From assembly GCF_030070105.1 (NCBI RefSeq), contig NZ_JASJOO010000005.1, forward strand, positions 1-64,000: a DNA stretch of 64,000 nucleotides. The letters run 5' to 3'. The position numbers and the translations under genes were made by a program. Of this stretch, positions 43,013-52,637 are shown piece by piece. Below the pieces are notes generated by a model, which was not told the origin of the DNA, made no database searches, and worked only from the letters and a program-made list of their open reading frames with translations. The DNA comes from Bermanella sp. WJH001. Lineage in GTDB: Bacteria; Pseudomonadota; Gammaproteobacteria; Pseudomonadales; Oceanobacteraceae. Position 1 is the stretch's first letter. Each line of letters starts with the position of its first letter.

Positions 43013-43882
43013 ATGTCAGACTATGCTCATTTGAGCCGACAAGCCACTATCGCAAGTGTGGCAGTCGCATTAATACTTATTATTGCTAAAACGTGGGCAT
43101 ATTGGTCAACAGGCTCCGTTAGCTTATTAGGTTCGTTATTGGACTCCATGTTAGATGGGGTTACCTCGATTATTAATTTCATCGCATTACGTTTTGCCTT
43201 GGTGCCGGCCGATGAGGATCACAAATTTGGTCATGGTAAACTCGAATCCATTGCGGCTCTTGCCCAGTCTGCTTTTATGGTGGGTTCTGCGGTTGTGTTG
43301 GTTTTGAATAGTTTTGATGTGATGCTTGATAACCGTCAAATGGTCAATAGTGAAATAGGCATCGCTGTGAGTGTGTTAGCCATTGTGCTTACCCTTGGGC
43401 TGGTGGCTTTTCAAAAATATGTCATTAGTAAATCCAAGTCATTAATTGTAGAGGCCGATTCTTTGCATTACCAAGGGGACCTACTTATGAATGGTGCCGT
43501 GTTAATCGCAATGGCATTGGTGGGCTTTGGTTGGTATTGGATTGATGCGATTATGGCCATTGGTATTGGTGTGTTCTTGTGTGTTAATGCTTGGCAGGTT
43601 GGTATCAAAGCCTTTAAAGAATTAATGGATGAGCAGTTACCAGAGGTTGAGGCGATCATTGAAAAGTTGGTAAGAAAAGAGCCCGGCCCAGAGGGCTGTC
43701 ATGATGTGCGCTGTCGCCAGTCTGGACCGGATTTGTTTATTCAGTTTCACTTAGAGCTTGATAAAAACCTTCCACTTTGGAGCGCCCATGAAATTGGCGA
43801 TCGGGTTGAGAAAAAAATCAAACAGGCTTATCCGAATGCTGATGTCATTGTTCATCACGACCCTGTAAGCGTAGAGAGATAA
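43013..43882 (+). CDS. fieF: Cation diffusion facilitator (FieF-like)
   Basis: 289 residues. Six membrane helices fill the first ~205 residues, followed by a cytoplasmic metal-binding domain. Transport-site Asp residues lie in LLGSLLDSMLDGV (Asp44, Asp48), and the His/Asp pair in ADSLHYQGDLLMNG. DEDHKFGHGKLES is the FieF-type loop. Proton-coupled zinc and iron export from the cytoplasm is the family's function. The C-terminus has the usual cytoplasmic ferredoxin-like fold with VIVHHDP. It precedes a hypothetical gene by 2 bp. FieF versus another Zn transporter is a judgement from the motif set. Confidence 0.88.
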   Translation: MSDYAHLSRQATIASVAVALILIIAKTWAYWSTGSVSLLGSLLDSMLDGVTSIINFIALRFALVPADEDHKFGHGKLESIAALAQSAFMVGSAVVLVLNSFDVMLDNRQMVNSEIGIAVSVLAIVLTLGLVAFQKYVISKSKSLIVEADSLHYQGDLLMNGAVLIAMALVGFGWYWIDAIMAIGIGVFLCVNAWQVGIKAFKELMDEQLPEVEAIIEKLVRKEPGPEGCHDVRCRQSGPDLFIQFHLELDKNLPLWSAHEIGDRVEKKIKQAYPNADVIVHHDPVSVER

Positions 43883-43884
43883 AT

Positions 43885-44898
43885 TTGTTTTATAGGTTAA
43901 CAACCATCATTTTGTTGGGTTGGTGCTCATGGGTTTTGAGTGCACCCAATGAAGCTCAATTTTTCGATGTTGAATCCAGTGCGCCTGATCATCACTACGT
44001 GGTGACTGATCAGCATGACGAAGTTGAGGATTACACCAGCATAGCGTTTCTTGATTGGACTCAAAATGTCGCATCTGACTATGTTGAAAGTTTAAATGAT
44101 GGGGTGGATTCTTTTTTTATGGGCGCTTTCTTTGACGATGAAGTGCTTGAAGATGAATCATCTGGAAGCAACGGTCGGGTTTATTTTATTAGTCGTCGTG
44201 AAAACCGCTTAGAGCCAAATTATCAGGCCGGTTTGAATTTACGTTTGGTATTACCTAATACACGAGATCGCTTTAAATTATTGGTTGAAACCGATGAAAA
44301 TGAAGATGAAGTGAATGAAACCAATGTACTGGGTACCACTGAGAATGTGACTTACTCCACCGCCATTCGTGTTGACTTTAAAGAAAGGCGACACTGGAAA
44401 ACCAGTTTTGATAATGGAGTACGCTGGGCTGGTGAGCCGGTGTTTTTCTCAAGGGTAAGAGCAAGGCGTATTGACTACTTCCAAACTTGGCGCACTCGGG
44501 TTCTGCAAACGATTTCTTGGCGAACCGACGAAGAGTGGGGCGCGCGTTTTAGTGCCAGCGCAATTCGACCGTTAGATTTAACTCGTCATTTTCGAATGGG
44601 ATTTAATGCGGACTATTTATTAAATAATGACTTTGCTGAACTGGATAGTAGCTTCTCTATTTTTGATGAATTAAGCCCCCGTTCAGCCATGTTATATCAG
44701 ATTGGTTTTTTTGGTGACACTGAAGATGTTTCTAAATTAACGGATACGGTGTTATCGGTCAGTTATAGGCGTAAAATTTATAAACATTATATGTTTGCTG
44801 AGCTGGTCCCTGAACTGGCGTGGCCAATAAAAAATGATTATGAAATGACACCAGCAATCACATTGTTAATTGAAATGATATTAGGGGCTGATGAATAA
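43885..44898 (+). CDS. Hypothetical exported protein, possibly outer-membrane
   Basis: 337 residues. A cleavable signal peptide (MFYRLTTIILLGWCSWVLSA) is followed by an acidic region, then a series of alternating polar/aromatic strands (YQAGLNLRLVLP, RWAGEPVFFSRVRARRIDYF, WGARFSASAIRPLDL, MLYQIGFFGD, VSYRRKIYKHYMFAELVPEL), consistent with a beta-barrel or lipid-bound exported protein. No family recognised. Translation starts at a TTG 2 bp after the fieF stop, so the pair is probably one operon; no strong ribosome binding site is seen, suggesting coupling. The link to metal export is inferred only from position. Confidence 0.65.
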   Translation: MFYRLTTIILLGWCSWVLSAPNEAQFFDVESSAPDHHYVVTDQHDEVEDYTSIAFLDWTQNVASDYVESLNDGVDSFFMGAFFDDEVLEDESSGSNGRVYFISRRENRLEPNYQAGLNLRLVLPNTRDRFKLLVETDENEDEVNETNVLGTTENVTYSTAIRVDFKERRHWKTSFDNGVRWAGEPVFFSRVRARRIDYFQTWRTRVLQTISWRTDEEWGARFSASAIRPLDLTRHFRMGFNADYLLNNDFAELDSSFSIFDELSPRSAMLYQIGFFGDTEDVSKLTDTVLSVSYRRKIYKHYMFAELVPELAWPIKNDYEMTPAITLLIEMILGADE

Positions 44899-44918
44899 GT
44901 CGATGTAAGCTAGAAGGT

Positions 44919-44945
44919 CATTACGCCGATCACGTCGGCGTAATG
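44919..44945. terminator. Shared terminator between the fieF operon and cysK
   Basis: CATTACGCCGA and TCGGCGTAATG form an 11-bp perfect stem with a 5-base loop between convergent genes. T-runs are weak on both sides, so it may also act as a stabilising hairpin. Confidence 0.7.
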
Positions 44946-44954
44946 TTATGAAGT

Positions 44955-45917
44955 TTAAGCGCCTTCGTTTGCGCTAAACATGCCATCAAATAATATCGTT
45001 GATAAATAACGTTCACCGCTATCCGGTAAAATAACAACAATAGTTTTATCTTTGAATTGTGCTTGTTCCGATATACGTAACGCTGCCGCCACGGCCGCGC
45101 CACCTGAAATACCCGCAAGAATGCCTTCTTCTGCCATAAGTTTACGGGCGGTTTCAATGGCGAGTTCATTACTAATGGCTTCAACTTGGTCAATCATTGA
45201 TAGATCAAGATTACCAGGAATGAAGTTAGCGCCTATGCCTTGAATTTTATGCGGTGCAGGAGTGATATCTTCGCCTTTCATGGCTTGAGCAATGATTTGA
45301 GAAGCTTCAGGCTCAACGGCAATAGACGTGATAGCCTTACCCTTTGTATTTTTAAGATAACGGCTTATACCGCTAATGGTGCCGCCGGTGCCCACACCTG
45401 CAACAACTACATCCACAGTACCATCTGTATCTTCCCAGATTTCTGGGCCTGTGGTTTGTTCATGAATGGCTGGGTTTGCAGGGTTACTAAATTGTTGTGG
45501 CATAAAGCGAGTAGACGGTGACTCTTCTACCAGTGCCTGAGCTTTTTCTACTGCACCGCGCATGCCTTTAGGGCCTTCGGTTAGCACAATGTTAGCTCCT
45601 AAGGCTTTCATGACTTTACGACGCTCAATACTCATGGTTTCAGGCATGGTCAGTGTTACTTTGTAACCGCGAGCTGCACCCACAAAGGCAAGGGCAATGC
45701 CAGTGTTGCCACTGGTTGGCTCAACAATTTCCATCCCAGGTTTTAATGTTCCGTCTTTTTCGGCTTGCCAAATCATATTTGCGCCAATTCGACATTTAAC
45801 CGATTGGGCTGGGTTACGACTTTCGATTTTTAATAAAATATTAGCCTGCGTTAATTTTTTCAAACGCACCAATGGCGTGTTGCCAATAGACAGTGATATA
45901 TCGTCATAAACCTTCAT
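44955..45917 (-). CDS. cysK: Cysteine synthase A
   Basis: 320 residues. A PLP enzyme making cysteine from O-acetylserine and sulfide in the cytoplasm. The PLP Lys is in QSVKCRIG (Lys41), the substrate loop is TSGNTG (68-73), the phosphate-binding loop is [11 protein letters not shown], and a late segment is [10 protein letters not shown]. Length and motifs match the type A enzyme; the single unusual feature is Cys after the PLP lysine (KCRIG, also seen in other CysK). Its first 14 bp overlap the end of the upstream acyltransferase gene on the same strand, suggesting co-transcription. Confidence 0.95.
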   Translation of the reverse strand: MKVYDDISLSIGNTPLVRLKKLTQANILLKIESRNPAQSVKCRIGANMIWQAEKDGTLKPGMEIVEPTSGNTGIALAFVGAARGYKVTLTMPETMSIERRKVMKALGANIVLTEGPKGMRGAVEKAQALVEESPSTRFMPQQFSNPANPAIHEQTTGPEIWEDTDGTVDVVVAGVGTGGTISGISRYLKNTKGKAITSIAVEPEASQIIAQAMKGEDITPAPHKIQGIGANFIPGNLDLSMIDQVEAISNELAIETARKLMAEEGILAGISGGAAVAAALRISEQAQFKDKTIVVILPDSGERYLSTILFDGMFSANEGA

Positions 45918-46860
45918 GCTGGTGTTCCTGTATTAATTTATCTTGTTTATGTAAGGGTTGATGAGGTTTGTCATCTAATAGCTGGTGAATAAGCTCGTCT
46001 TTTTCTAGCCAAAGCTGATGCGTCCATTGTTGAAACTCTTGACGAAACTCAGGGTCGTTATTGTAATCTTTGCTGGAAAAATCAGCGGGAATTGGCTCTT
46101 CTTGCACGCGTACAATGACATGCTTTACCTTTCCAGATAAAAAGTCACTAAATGACGGGATGCCATCAGGGTAGACAATGGTGATGTTTAACAAGCTATT
46201 AAATTTATCGCCCATTGCGTTAATTGCAAAAGCAATTCCACCGGCTTTGGGTTTTAACAAATACCGATAAGGGGGTTTCTGTTTATCGTATTTTGCTTGT
46301 GTAAAACGAGTACCTTCTAAAAAATTCATCACACTGGTTGGAATGGCAGAGAATTTTTCGCAAGCTTTACGAGTGGTATCTAGATCTTTGCCTTTCATTT
46401 CTGGGTGTTTTTCTAGGTACTCTTTGCTGAAGCGTTTCATGAACGGGAAATCGAGCGCCCACCAGCATAATCCCAGTAAGGGGACTTTGATGAGCTCTTG
46501 TTTTAAGAAAAACTTTAATAGTGGAATTTTGCCATTAAACACATGTTGTAGAACTAAAATATCTACCCATGATTGGTGATTGGCGTTGACCAAGTACCAG
46601 CCTTTGTATTTTAAATCGCCCAGTCCCTGCACATCCCACTTGGTATTCTGAGTCAGTTTCATCCAGCCTGAGTTACACAAGATCCAGCCTTCAGCAATCT
46701 TAATTAATAACGGATCAATCATGACGCGAAGGGCTTTAATTGGAATCAGTACTTTAATAAACGCGAACACCAATAGAATAGGGCACCAGAAAAGCACATT
46801 AATTAACAGTAGCAAGGTGGCTATTGTCGTGACGATGGGGGTGGGTAAGAAATTTAACAT
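45904..46860 (-). CDS. Acyltransferase (YihG-like, PlsC family)
   Basis: 318 residues. One or two hydrophobic helices near the N-terminus, then the acyltransferase motif NHQSWVDIL (H-x4-D), a second FPFMKRFS segment, [15 protein letters not shown] (motif III) and a proline-bearing [10 protein letters not shown]. The family adds acyl chains to lysophosphatidic acid at the inner membrane. YihG is one branch with this layout. The 14-bp overlap with cysK suggests transcription together, though no shared pathway is evident. It lies upstream of cysK and downstream of pta, all on the minus strand. Confidence 0.85.
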   Translation of the reverse strand: MLNFLPTPIVTTIATLLLLINVLFWCPILLVFAFIKVLIPIKALRVMIDPLLIKIAEGWILCNSGWMKLTQNTKWDVQGLGDLKYKGWYLVNANHQSWVDILVLQHVFNGKIPLLKFFLKQELIKVPLLGLCWWALDFPFMKRFSKEYLEKHPEMKGKDLDTTRKACEKFSAIPTSVMNFLEGTRFTQAKYDKQKPPYRYLLKPKAGGIAFAINAMGDKFNSLLNITIVYPDGIPSFSDFLSGKVKHVIVRVQEEPIPADFSSKDYNNDPEFRQEFQQWTHQLWLEKDELIHQLLDDKPHQPLHKQDKLIQEHQHEGL

Positions 46861-46930
46861 GAAAACGCTCTATTTTTATTTTCTATCTATCATACTTCAA
46901 AATGCGATGGGAAGAATGACGAAATTCTAC

Positions 46931-46961
46931 CGTCAAGCTGACCATTTCGGCCAGCTTGACG
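46931..46961 (-). terminator. Hairpin behind pta
   Basis: CGTCAAGCTG and CAGCTTGACG form a 10-bp perfect stem around an 11-base loop, a few bases beyond the pta stop at 46968. No clear U-run follows on the minus strand, so this may be a stabilising hairpin more than a terminator. Confidence 0.6.
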
Positions 46962-46967
46962 TTAAGG

Positions 46968-49091
46968 TTAAACCTGAGTGGCTTGAATCGCGGTTAAGGC
47001 AATGGTGTACACAATATCTTCAACCAAAGCGCCTCGAGAGAGGTCGTTCACGGGTTTAGCTAGACCTTGTAGCATTGGGCCAATACTCACCACGTTTGCG
47101 CTGCGCTGAACCGCTTTATAAGTGGTATTACCTGTATTTAAGTCTGGGAAGATAAGTACGTTGGCTTGACCGGCTACTTTACTATTTGGGGCTTTAGAAG
47201 CTGCAACATTTGCTGTGGTGGCGGCATCGTATTGCAGCGGGCCATCTAAAATAAGCTCGGGTTGTTTTTGTTGTGCAATAGCCGTTGCACTGCGAACTTT
47301 TTCTACGTCACTACCGGTACCTGATGAACCCGTTGAGTAGCTGATCATGGCCACTTTTGGCTCAATGCCAAATGCTTTTGCACTGTGGGCACTTTGCAGC
47401 GCAATATCGGCAAGTTCTTCGTCGGTTGGGTCAGGGTTAACCGCGCAATCACCGTAAACCATCACTTGTTCAGGTAGCAGCATAAAGAAAATGGATGAAA
47501 CCAGTTTGGCTCCTGGTGCGGTTTTAATGAGTTGTAACGCCGGTCGAATGGTATTGGCAGTGGTGTGGATCGCCCCACTAACTAGGCCGTCTACTTCATC
47601 TAAGGCCAACATCATTGTGCCTAATACCACGGTATCTTCAAGCTGAGCTTCTGCCATAGGCGGTGATAATTGTTTGTGCTTACGCAGCTCAACCATTGGT
47701 GCAACATAATTGGCGCGAATATCATCAGGGTTCATGATGATTAAGCCCTCAGGCAATTCAATGCCCAGACTCGTTGCTTGCTGTTCGATGACCTCTTTGC
47801 GGCCAAGCAGGATGCATTGAGCGATGCCGCGTTGTTGGCAAATCGCCGCTGCTTGTATGGTGCGAGGTTCTTCCCCTTCGGGTAAGACCACACGTTTTTT
47901 TGCTGCTTGCGCTAATTGCACCAATTGATAGCGGAAAGCAGCAGGGCTTAAACGCGCTTGTAAGTTTACTTGAAGCCGTTCTTTTAAAAACGCCCCGTCA
48001 ATATGTGCAGCCATATGATTCATAATGGATTCAACACGTTCAGTGTCATCCGCTTTCACGCCCTCAGACATATGGGATAGTTGGGACGCGGTTTGGAATG
48101 TGTCGGTGCTCACGGACATAATTGGCAAATGACTAAGGGCGGGCTTGACGAGGCCCATGACTCGCTCATCTGGTGAAATATCACTGGTGAGCAAAATGCC
48201 CGCTAACGGCACGCCATTGTTGGCGGCCATGGCGCTGGCTAATAAAATATCATCACGATCACCTGGGGTGACAACAAGGGTGCCTGGCTGTAAATCGTTA
48301 ACCATATTTTGAACGGTACGTGCACACAAACTAATGCGCTTAACTCGCGCGCTTGCTAGGCCTTCATCATTAATAATTTTTGCTTGTAAGTATTGGGCTA
48401 TGTCTAATGTGCGCGGTGCAATTAGGCTGGCATCCCAAGGAATCAGTCCCAATATTTTAAAATGTTCACTTTCTAAGCTTTGATAAGGGCTACTTTCTAA
48501 AATGCTATGAACCACATCATCTGTGATGGGCATATTAGCTTTTAATGGGGAGCTGGTTTTTTCAGGGGCGTTTACTTTGTTGATAATGCAACCAAGCAAA
48601 TTGCGGTTTTTATCGCCACCAAATAAACCTTTAGCAATATTTAGATGGTCTGTTAATGCTTTTAAATTTCGCGATTGAGGGGCGGTGACTAAGATAATTT
48701 CTGCGTCTAATGTTTTTGCCATTTCAACATTTAATTTTGCCGTAAATGGCTCAGTACGATCTGGCTCAAGGCCTTCAAAGATTACCACATCAACGGCTTC
48801 GCGTACTTTGCGATGCATGGCGATGACTTCTTCCATTAAGCGGTCTTGTTGTCCTGCGCTCACCATTTTTTGAGCATGTTGTAAGCTGATGGCTTTTGGT
48901 GGTTCTATGCCACTTGCCAGTGTAATAAGGTCAATGGCTCTGTGTTGTTTATCTTCTGCTGCGCTTGCAATGGGCTTACACACGCCCACTTTTAAACCAA
49001 GTTGATCAAGTGCTCGAATTAATCCCAATGTGATTGAGGTTAGGCCTGTGCCCATCTCTGTTGGTGCAATAAAAAAAGTATGTTGATGCAT
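46968..49091 (-). CDS. pta: Phosphate acetyltransferase
   Basis: 707 residues, the long type found in E. coli. The N-terminal dethiobiotin-synthetase-like domain begins TFFIAPTEMGTGLTSI with a P-loop-like GTGLTS. A DRTGG domain (about 210-340) leads into the catalytic PTA_PTB domain, which has VVLPEGEEPRTIQAA, LGTMMLALDEVDGLVSGA, SSIFFMLLPEQVMVYGDCAV and SYSTGSSGTGSDVEKVR. It interconverts acetyl-CoA and acetyl phosphate. It follows ackA by 20 bp on the same strand and forms the acetate node with it. A hairpin lies after the stop. Confidence 0.95.
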   Translation of the reverse strand: MHQHTFFIAPTEMGTGLTSITLGLIRALDQLGLKVGVCKPIASAAEDKQHRAIDLITLASGIEPPKAISLQHAQKMVSAGQQDRLMEEVIAMHRKVREAVDVVIFEGLEPDRTEPFTAKLNVEMAKTLDAEIILVTAPQSRNLKALTDHLNIAKGLFGGDKNRNLLGCIINKVNAPEKTSSPLKANMPITDDVVHSILESSPYQSLESEHFKILGLIPWDASLIAPRTLDIAQYLQAKIINDEGLASARVKRISLCARTVQNMVNDLQPGTLVVTPGDRDDILLASAMAANNGVPLAGILLTSDISPDERVMGLVKPALSHLPIMSVSTDTFQTASQLSHMSEGVKADDTERVESIMNHMAAHIDGAFLKERLQVNLQARLSPAAFRYQLVQLAQAAKKRVVLPEGEEPRTIQAAAICQQRGIAQCILLGRKEVIEQQATSLGIELPEGLIIMNPDDIRANYVAPMVELRKHKQLSPPMAEAQLEDTVVLGTMMLALDEVDGLVSGAIHTTANTIRPALQLIKTAPGAKLVSSIFFMLLPEQVMVYGDCAVNPDPTDEELADIALQSAHSAKAFGIEPKVAMISYSTGSSGTGSDVEKVRSATAIAQQKQPELILDGPLQYDAATTANVAASKAPNSKVAGQANVLIFPDLNTGNTTYKAVQRSANVVSIGPMLQGLAKPVNDLSRGALVEDIVYTIALTAIQATQV

Positions 49092-49111
49092 GCTGAATCC
49101 TGATACCGATA

Positions 49112-50299
49112 TTAAGCTTGTGTAAGCATGAAGGTGTCTTTTGCAATCATGAGTTCTTCGTTGGTTGCCACGACCATTGCAATAGGACTGCTTTGTGTGC
49201 TGATTCGACCGTGTTCATCGCCGTTGGTTTTATTCAATTGTCCGTCAATTTCAAAACCTAAGATAGCAAGGTGCTCTAAGATTAGGGCTCGTGTGAATCG
49301 ATCGTTTTCGCCAATGCCACCGGTAAAAATAAGCGCATCAATTCTTGGAAGAGAAACCGCCAGTGCACCTAAATAGCGGGCGATTTTAAAGGCAAATACT
49401 TCGATGGCTAAATTAGCGCGCACATCTCCTTGCTCGGCAGCTTGTTGAAGTTCTCGCATATCGTTACTGATGCCGGAGATACCTAGGAGTCCGCTTTTCT
49501 TATTTAAAATATCCATGACGTCGCTGGTGGATATATTTAAACGCTCACATAAAAAAGGCATTAAACCTGGATCTACGTCACCACTACGAGTGCCCATGGC
49601 AAGACCTTCTAAAGGGGTTAATCCCATAGAGGTATCCACACTTACACCGTTACGAATTGCACAAGCGCTACAGCCGTTGCCTAGGTGTGCAATCAAAAAA
49701 TGACTTTCATTAAGGGGTTTATTTAAGATGCTGGCGCTTTTTTCGCTGACATAGCGATAACTGGTGCCATGAAAGCCATAACGGCGAACATCGTGTTTTT
49801 CGTAGTATTCATAAGGAAGTGCATATAAATATGCGGCTTCTGGCAGTGTTTGATGAAAAGCGGTATCAAACACAGCGACTTGTGGTAACTCTGGCAATAG
49901 GGTGTTAATGGCTTCAATGCCTAAAAGATTAACTGGATTATGTAATGGGGCGAGGTGACTTAATGTTTTAAGCTGTTTTAGATTATCCGCATTGATCAGT
50001 AATGATTCGCTAAACGCTTCACCACCATGAACCACACGATGGCCAACACCTTTAATGGACTGAAGAAGAGCTTGTTCTTTAAGAAGTTCAATAACCGCGC
50101 TAATCGCACCTTGGTGATCACCCTGGGTGAGAAGAATTTTATGTTTGGTTTCGTTTACTTGATAACTAATGCTTGCCTGGTCACTGCCTAAACGTTCGGC
50201 TAATCCTTGAATGGCACAGTCACCAGTGAGGGGTTGAAGGACAGCAAATTTTAATGATGAGCTGCCACAGTTTAAAACTAACGTGTATTCATGTGTCAT
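49112..50299 (-). CDS. ackA: Acetate kinase
   Basis: 395 residues from the ATG at 50299; a TTG at 50308 is also in frame. The ASKHA-fold motifs are all present: LVLNCGSSSLKFAVL, VVHGGEAF, VFDTAFHQTLPE, RYGFHGTSYRY, HLGNGCSACAI with SMGLTPLEGLAMGTRSGDVDPG, and IFTGGIGEND. It phosphorylates acetate to acetyl phosphate, partner of the neighbouring pta, in the cytoplasm. The order ackA-pta with 20 bp between is the classical operon. A PilZ-like gene precedes it by 27 bp on the same strand and may share its transcript. Confidence 0.95.
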   Translation of the reverse strand: MTHEYTLVLNCGSSSLKFAVLQPLTGDCAIQGLAERLGSDQASISYQVNETKHKILLTQGDHQGAISAVIELLKEQALLQSIKGVGHRVVHGGEAFSESLLINADNLKQLKTLSHLAPLHNPVNLLGIEAINTLLPELPQVAVFDTAFHQTLPEAAYLYALPYEYYEKHDVRRYGFHGTSYRYVSEKSASILNKPLNESHFLIAHLGNGCSACAIRNGVSVDTSMGLTPLEGLAMGTRSGDVDPGLMPFLCERLNISTSDVMDILNKKSGLLGISGISNDMRELQQAAEQGDVRANLAIEVFAFKIARYLGALAVSLPRIDALIFTGGIGENDRFTRALILEHLAILGFEIDGQLNKTNGDEHGRISTQSSPIAMVVATNEELMIAKDTFMLTQA

Positions 50300-50326
50300 A
50301 GAAAACAATTAAACCTTAAATATGTG

Positions 50327-50674
50327 TTATAGCGCTTGCATATGCAGTGGTGCTCGTAAAGAAGCTGGCACGGTTTGTTCAATGGCTTTTAGAATGGTAA
50401 TTGCTTCGCGGTAAGGTTGTTTATCTGGTCGTTCAAGTACAAAGCGTACTTGAGCTTGGTAGTGAGGGCCGCATCGCTCGCAGCTTTCAACACGAGCGCT
50501 CACCTCACGTAAACTGTGAATGCCCATGGCAATATTCAACAGAATAAGTTGCCCTGGTTTTAGCTTACAACGGCTATTAAAAGTCAGATTGAAACGATTG
50601 AATTTGATCGTTTGTGCCGTTACTGCTTTTTTGGGTTGCCCTAGCCAGCTAAGAACATTAACACTGAGCTCCAT
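50327..50674 (-). CDS. PilZ-like small protein
   Basis: 115 residues, of which about 25-95 form a beta-rich unit (KFNRFNLTF, LKPGQLILLNIAMG, VSARVESCERCGPHYQAQVRFV) like PilZ domains. The canonical RxxxR/DxSxxG c-di-GMP motifs are not clear, so ligand binding is uncertain. It lies 27 bp upstream of ackA and would be co-transcribed. Given several diguanylate cyclases in the window, a link to c-di-GMP is plausible but inferred. It could also be an unrelated beta-barrel protein. Confidence 0.5.
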   Translation of the reverse strand: MELSVNVLSWLGQPKKAVTAQTIKFNRFNLTFNSRCKLKPGQLILLNIAMGIHSLREVSARVESCERCGPHYQAQVRFVLERPDKQPYREAITILKAIEQTVPASLRAPLHMQAL

Positions 50675-50744
50675 GTTACCGCTCCCTTACTTTTGCATCC
50701 ATTGATAGGTAGATTTTAGCCTAGTTTGCGGTGTAAGCGTTTGT

Positions 50745-51083
50745 TTAGCCACCACTTTGTTTCGCTTTGAAGCCTAATTCTTGTAAATACTTCACACTTT
50801 GTTCGGCTAGGTCACCTTGCAGTTCAATGGTCCAGTTTTTAACGGCACCACCTGAGCCAAATCGCTTTTTAAGCTTTTTACATAAATCGCTTAGTACTTT
50901 TTTGTCCCCTTCAATGCCACTGAGGATGGTCACAGTTTTGCCACCGCGACCTTTTTTCTCTCTTTGTACTCTTACTGTGCCGTCACCTTCCGGTGCAGAA
51001 GCGGGTTTACAGCAGCACTGATCAATGGGTTGTTCGCAGCCGTCACATAATCGGCCTGTTTCTGTGGAATACACCAGTGCCAT
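50745..51083 (-). CDS. yciH: Translation factor SUI1-like protein YciH
   Basis: 112 residues. The SUI1 core is KGRGGKTVTILSGIEGD, a helix (VLSDLCKKLKKRFGSGGAVK) and IELQGDLAEQSVKYLQELGF, preceded by a variable region with cysteines (LCDGCEQPIDQCCCK) that could bind a metal. Bacterial YciH/SUI1 proteins affect initiation fidelity, related to eukaryotic eIF1. It is monocistronic and divergent from a diguanylate cyclase gene. Confidence 0.93.
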   Translation of the reverse strand: MALVYSTETGRLCDGCEQPIDQCCCKPASAPEGDGTVRVQREKKGRGGKTVTILSGIEGDKKVLSDLCKKLKKRFGSGGAVKNWTIELQGDLAEQSVKYLQELGFKAKQSGG

Positions 51084-51204
51084 TGTGGCTCCTTGACTAA
51101 ATTGTGTTCAATGTTTGACGTATATTGTAACGGCTTCGTATAAATGAGGTAAGTCTCTCATTTTCTTAGATTTTTTTATTATTAGATGGACTGCGTCATA
51201 TCCA

Positions 51205-52191
51205 ATGAATGCATTTTTGGGTACAGTTCCCACCAACATTTATAGCAGTTTTTCTAGTTGGGTTTCCATACCCATTACGTATAGGTTGTGCATGGATTCG
51301 CTAAGAAACCAAATAGACACAGGGTTTAATGTGTACATTGAGATGAGTGATGCTGAGTTAGCTTCGCCTATCAAGCAATGGCTATTAGATTGTGCCGACC
51401 TTTCTCAAACGAATAATCCTGATGTGGCTAATTTGCACATATGGGATTGGCCTGCCTTTGAATACCACAAACAATTAGGGGATGTATTACCCCGCGACCT
51501 AGTTGTACTTGGGGCAGGTCTGAGACCTGACATTGAACAACAAGTCTTAATTCAGGGCGCAGAATATGTCAGTTACCCTGAGAACGTGGACACATTATTG
51601 TTGCGTTTGTCGCAATTTATTCAGCGTATTCGCTATGTGCAAACACTTGAAAGCTTGACGGTTTCAGACCCTTTAACTGGTGTGTTCAATCGTCGTAAGT
51701 TTGATCAAGAATTAGATAAAAGCTGGCGTCAGGGATCTCGTCAAAATACAACGTGTAGCCTGTTGTTATTGGATGTTGATTACTTTAAACGCTTTAATGA
51801 TCGTTATGGTCATCTGGCAGGGGATCAATGCTTAAGGGAACTCGCTTTGATCTTTAAACAAGCGGCTGTGCGTCCCCATGATGTGGTGGCACGTATTGGT
51901 GGTGAAGAATTTGCGATTATCTTGCCTGACACCCCTCAATCTGGTGCCATTTACGTGGCGCAGCAGGTGATTCATAACGTTGCTAGACGGGATATTCTGA
52001 ACGAAGACACACCGCTTGGACGTGTATCGGTCAGTATTGGTGTGGCCTGTGTTCAACCGACCGGCAAACAAAAGCTAAAAGCCTGGCAACAGCAAGCAGA
52101 TGATGCCCTGTATAGTGCAAAGGCTGCTGGGCGCAACCAAGTTAAAGCAGATGTTTGTGCGCCAGTAGGGCAAGAGTCCGAAATCTTTTGA
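51205..52191 (+). CDS. Diguanylate cyclase (GGDEF) with an unclassified N-terminus
   Basis: 328 residues. The first ~150 residues resemble a receiver in size but lack recognised REC motifs (a VLGAGLRPDIEQQVLIQGAEYVSYP region), so the input is unknown. The GGDEF domain has SDPLTGVFNRRKFDQEL, LLLDVDYFKRFNDRYGHLAG and RIGGEEFAIILPD, with RPHD as an RxxD inhibitory site just upstream, so c-di-GMP synthesis with feedback is likely. No membrane segment was found; it acts in the cytoplasm. The ATG at 51205 is used. The 3' end is convergent with a small hypothetical gene 2 bp away. Confidence 0.88.
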   Translation: MNAFLGTVPTNIYSSFSSWVSIPITYRLCMDSLRNQIDTGFNVYIEMSDAELASPIKQWLLDCADLSQTNNPDVANLHIWDWPAFEYHKQLGDVLPRDLVVLGAGLRPDIEQQVLIQGAEYVSYPENVDTLLLRLSQFIQRIRYVQTLESLTVSDPLTGVFNRRKFDQELDKSWRQGSRQNTTCSLLLLDVDYFKRFNDRYGHLAGDQCLRELALIFKQAAVRPHDVVARIGGEEFAIILPDTPQSGAIYVAQQVIHNVARRDILNEDTPLGRVSVSIGVACVQPTGKQKLKAWQQQADDALYSAKAAGRNQVKADVCAPVGQESEIF

Positions 52192-52193
52192 GC

Positions 52194-52523
52194 TTAAGGT
52201 CTAGAGAATACATCCATGGCCTGCTGCATCAGTGGCTTTAAGTGGTTTTGAGTTTGTGTACGCAAAACCGCATCTCTTAGCATGTGGTCAAGCTGACTGA
52301 GTGTGTCAATGACGGTATTATCTTGATAGGCAATGATTTCATATTCGTAATGATGATCTTGAACAGAAATCTTAGTCAGTTCGGTTAACTCTGTTTGTAA
52401 TAGGCGAACAGTATTAAAGCACAGGTTTTTGGTATCAAGAGCGGTGCACTCCCAGTAAACATCCTCAATGACACCTAATAGCTCTTCAATGAAGCCCGAT
52501 GCTTGTGCGATGCTGATGCTCAT
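52194..52523 (-). CDS. Small acidic hypothetical protein
   Basis: 109 residues, strongly acidic and predicted helical (FIEELLGVIEDVYWECTAL ... LTKISVQDHHYEYEIIAYQD). It has no signal peptide and no recognised family. It is convergent with the cyclase gene, ending 2 bp from its stop. The compact, regular coding pattern supports a real gene, but no function can be given. Confidence 0.6.
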   Translation of the reverse strand: MSISIAQASGFIEELLGVIEDVYWECTALDTKNLCFNTVRLLQTELTELTKISVQDHHYEYEIIAYQDNTVIDTLSQLDHMLRDAVLRTQTQNHLKPLMQQAMDVFSRP

Positions 52524-52637
52524 ATTACCTACCTATTGTTGTGTTCATATAGGCTTTAAGTTTAGTCGGGATTGCTTATCTTGGTAGGAAGAATTCACGC
52601 TCAATGATCCATTCATTGAGCGCTTTTGATTATGGTA

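Noticed and set aside
52598-52622. 10-bp hairpin (CGCTCAATGA/TCATTGAGCG) near the DUF4442 gene end
   Set aside because: Strong stem but its T-run faces the plus strand, where no gene ends; called neither terminator nor regulator.
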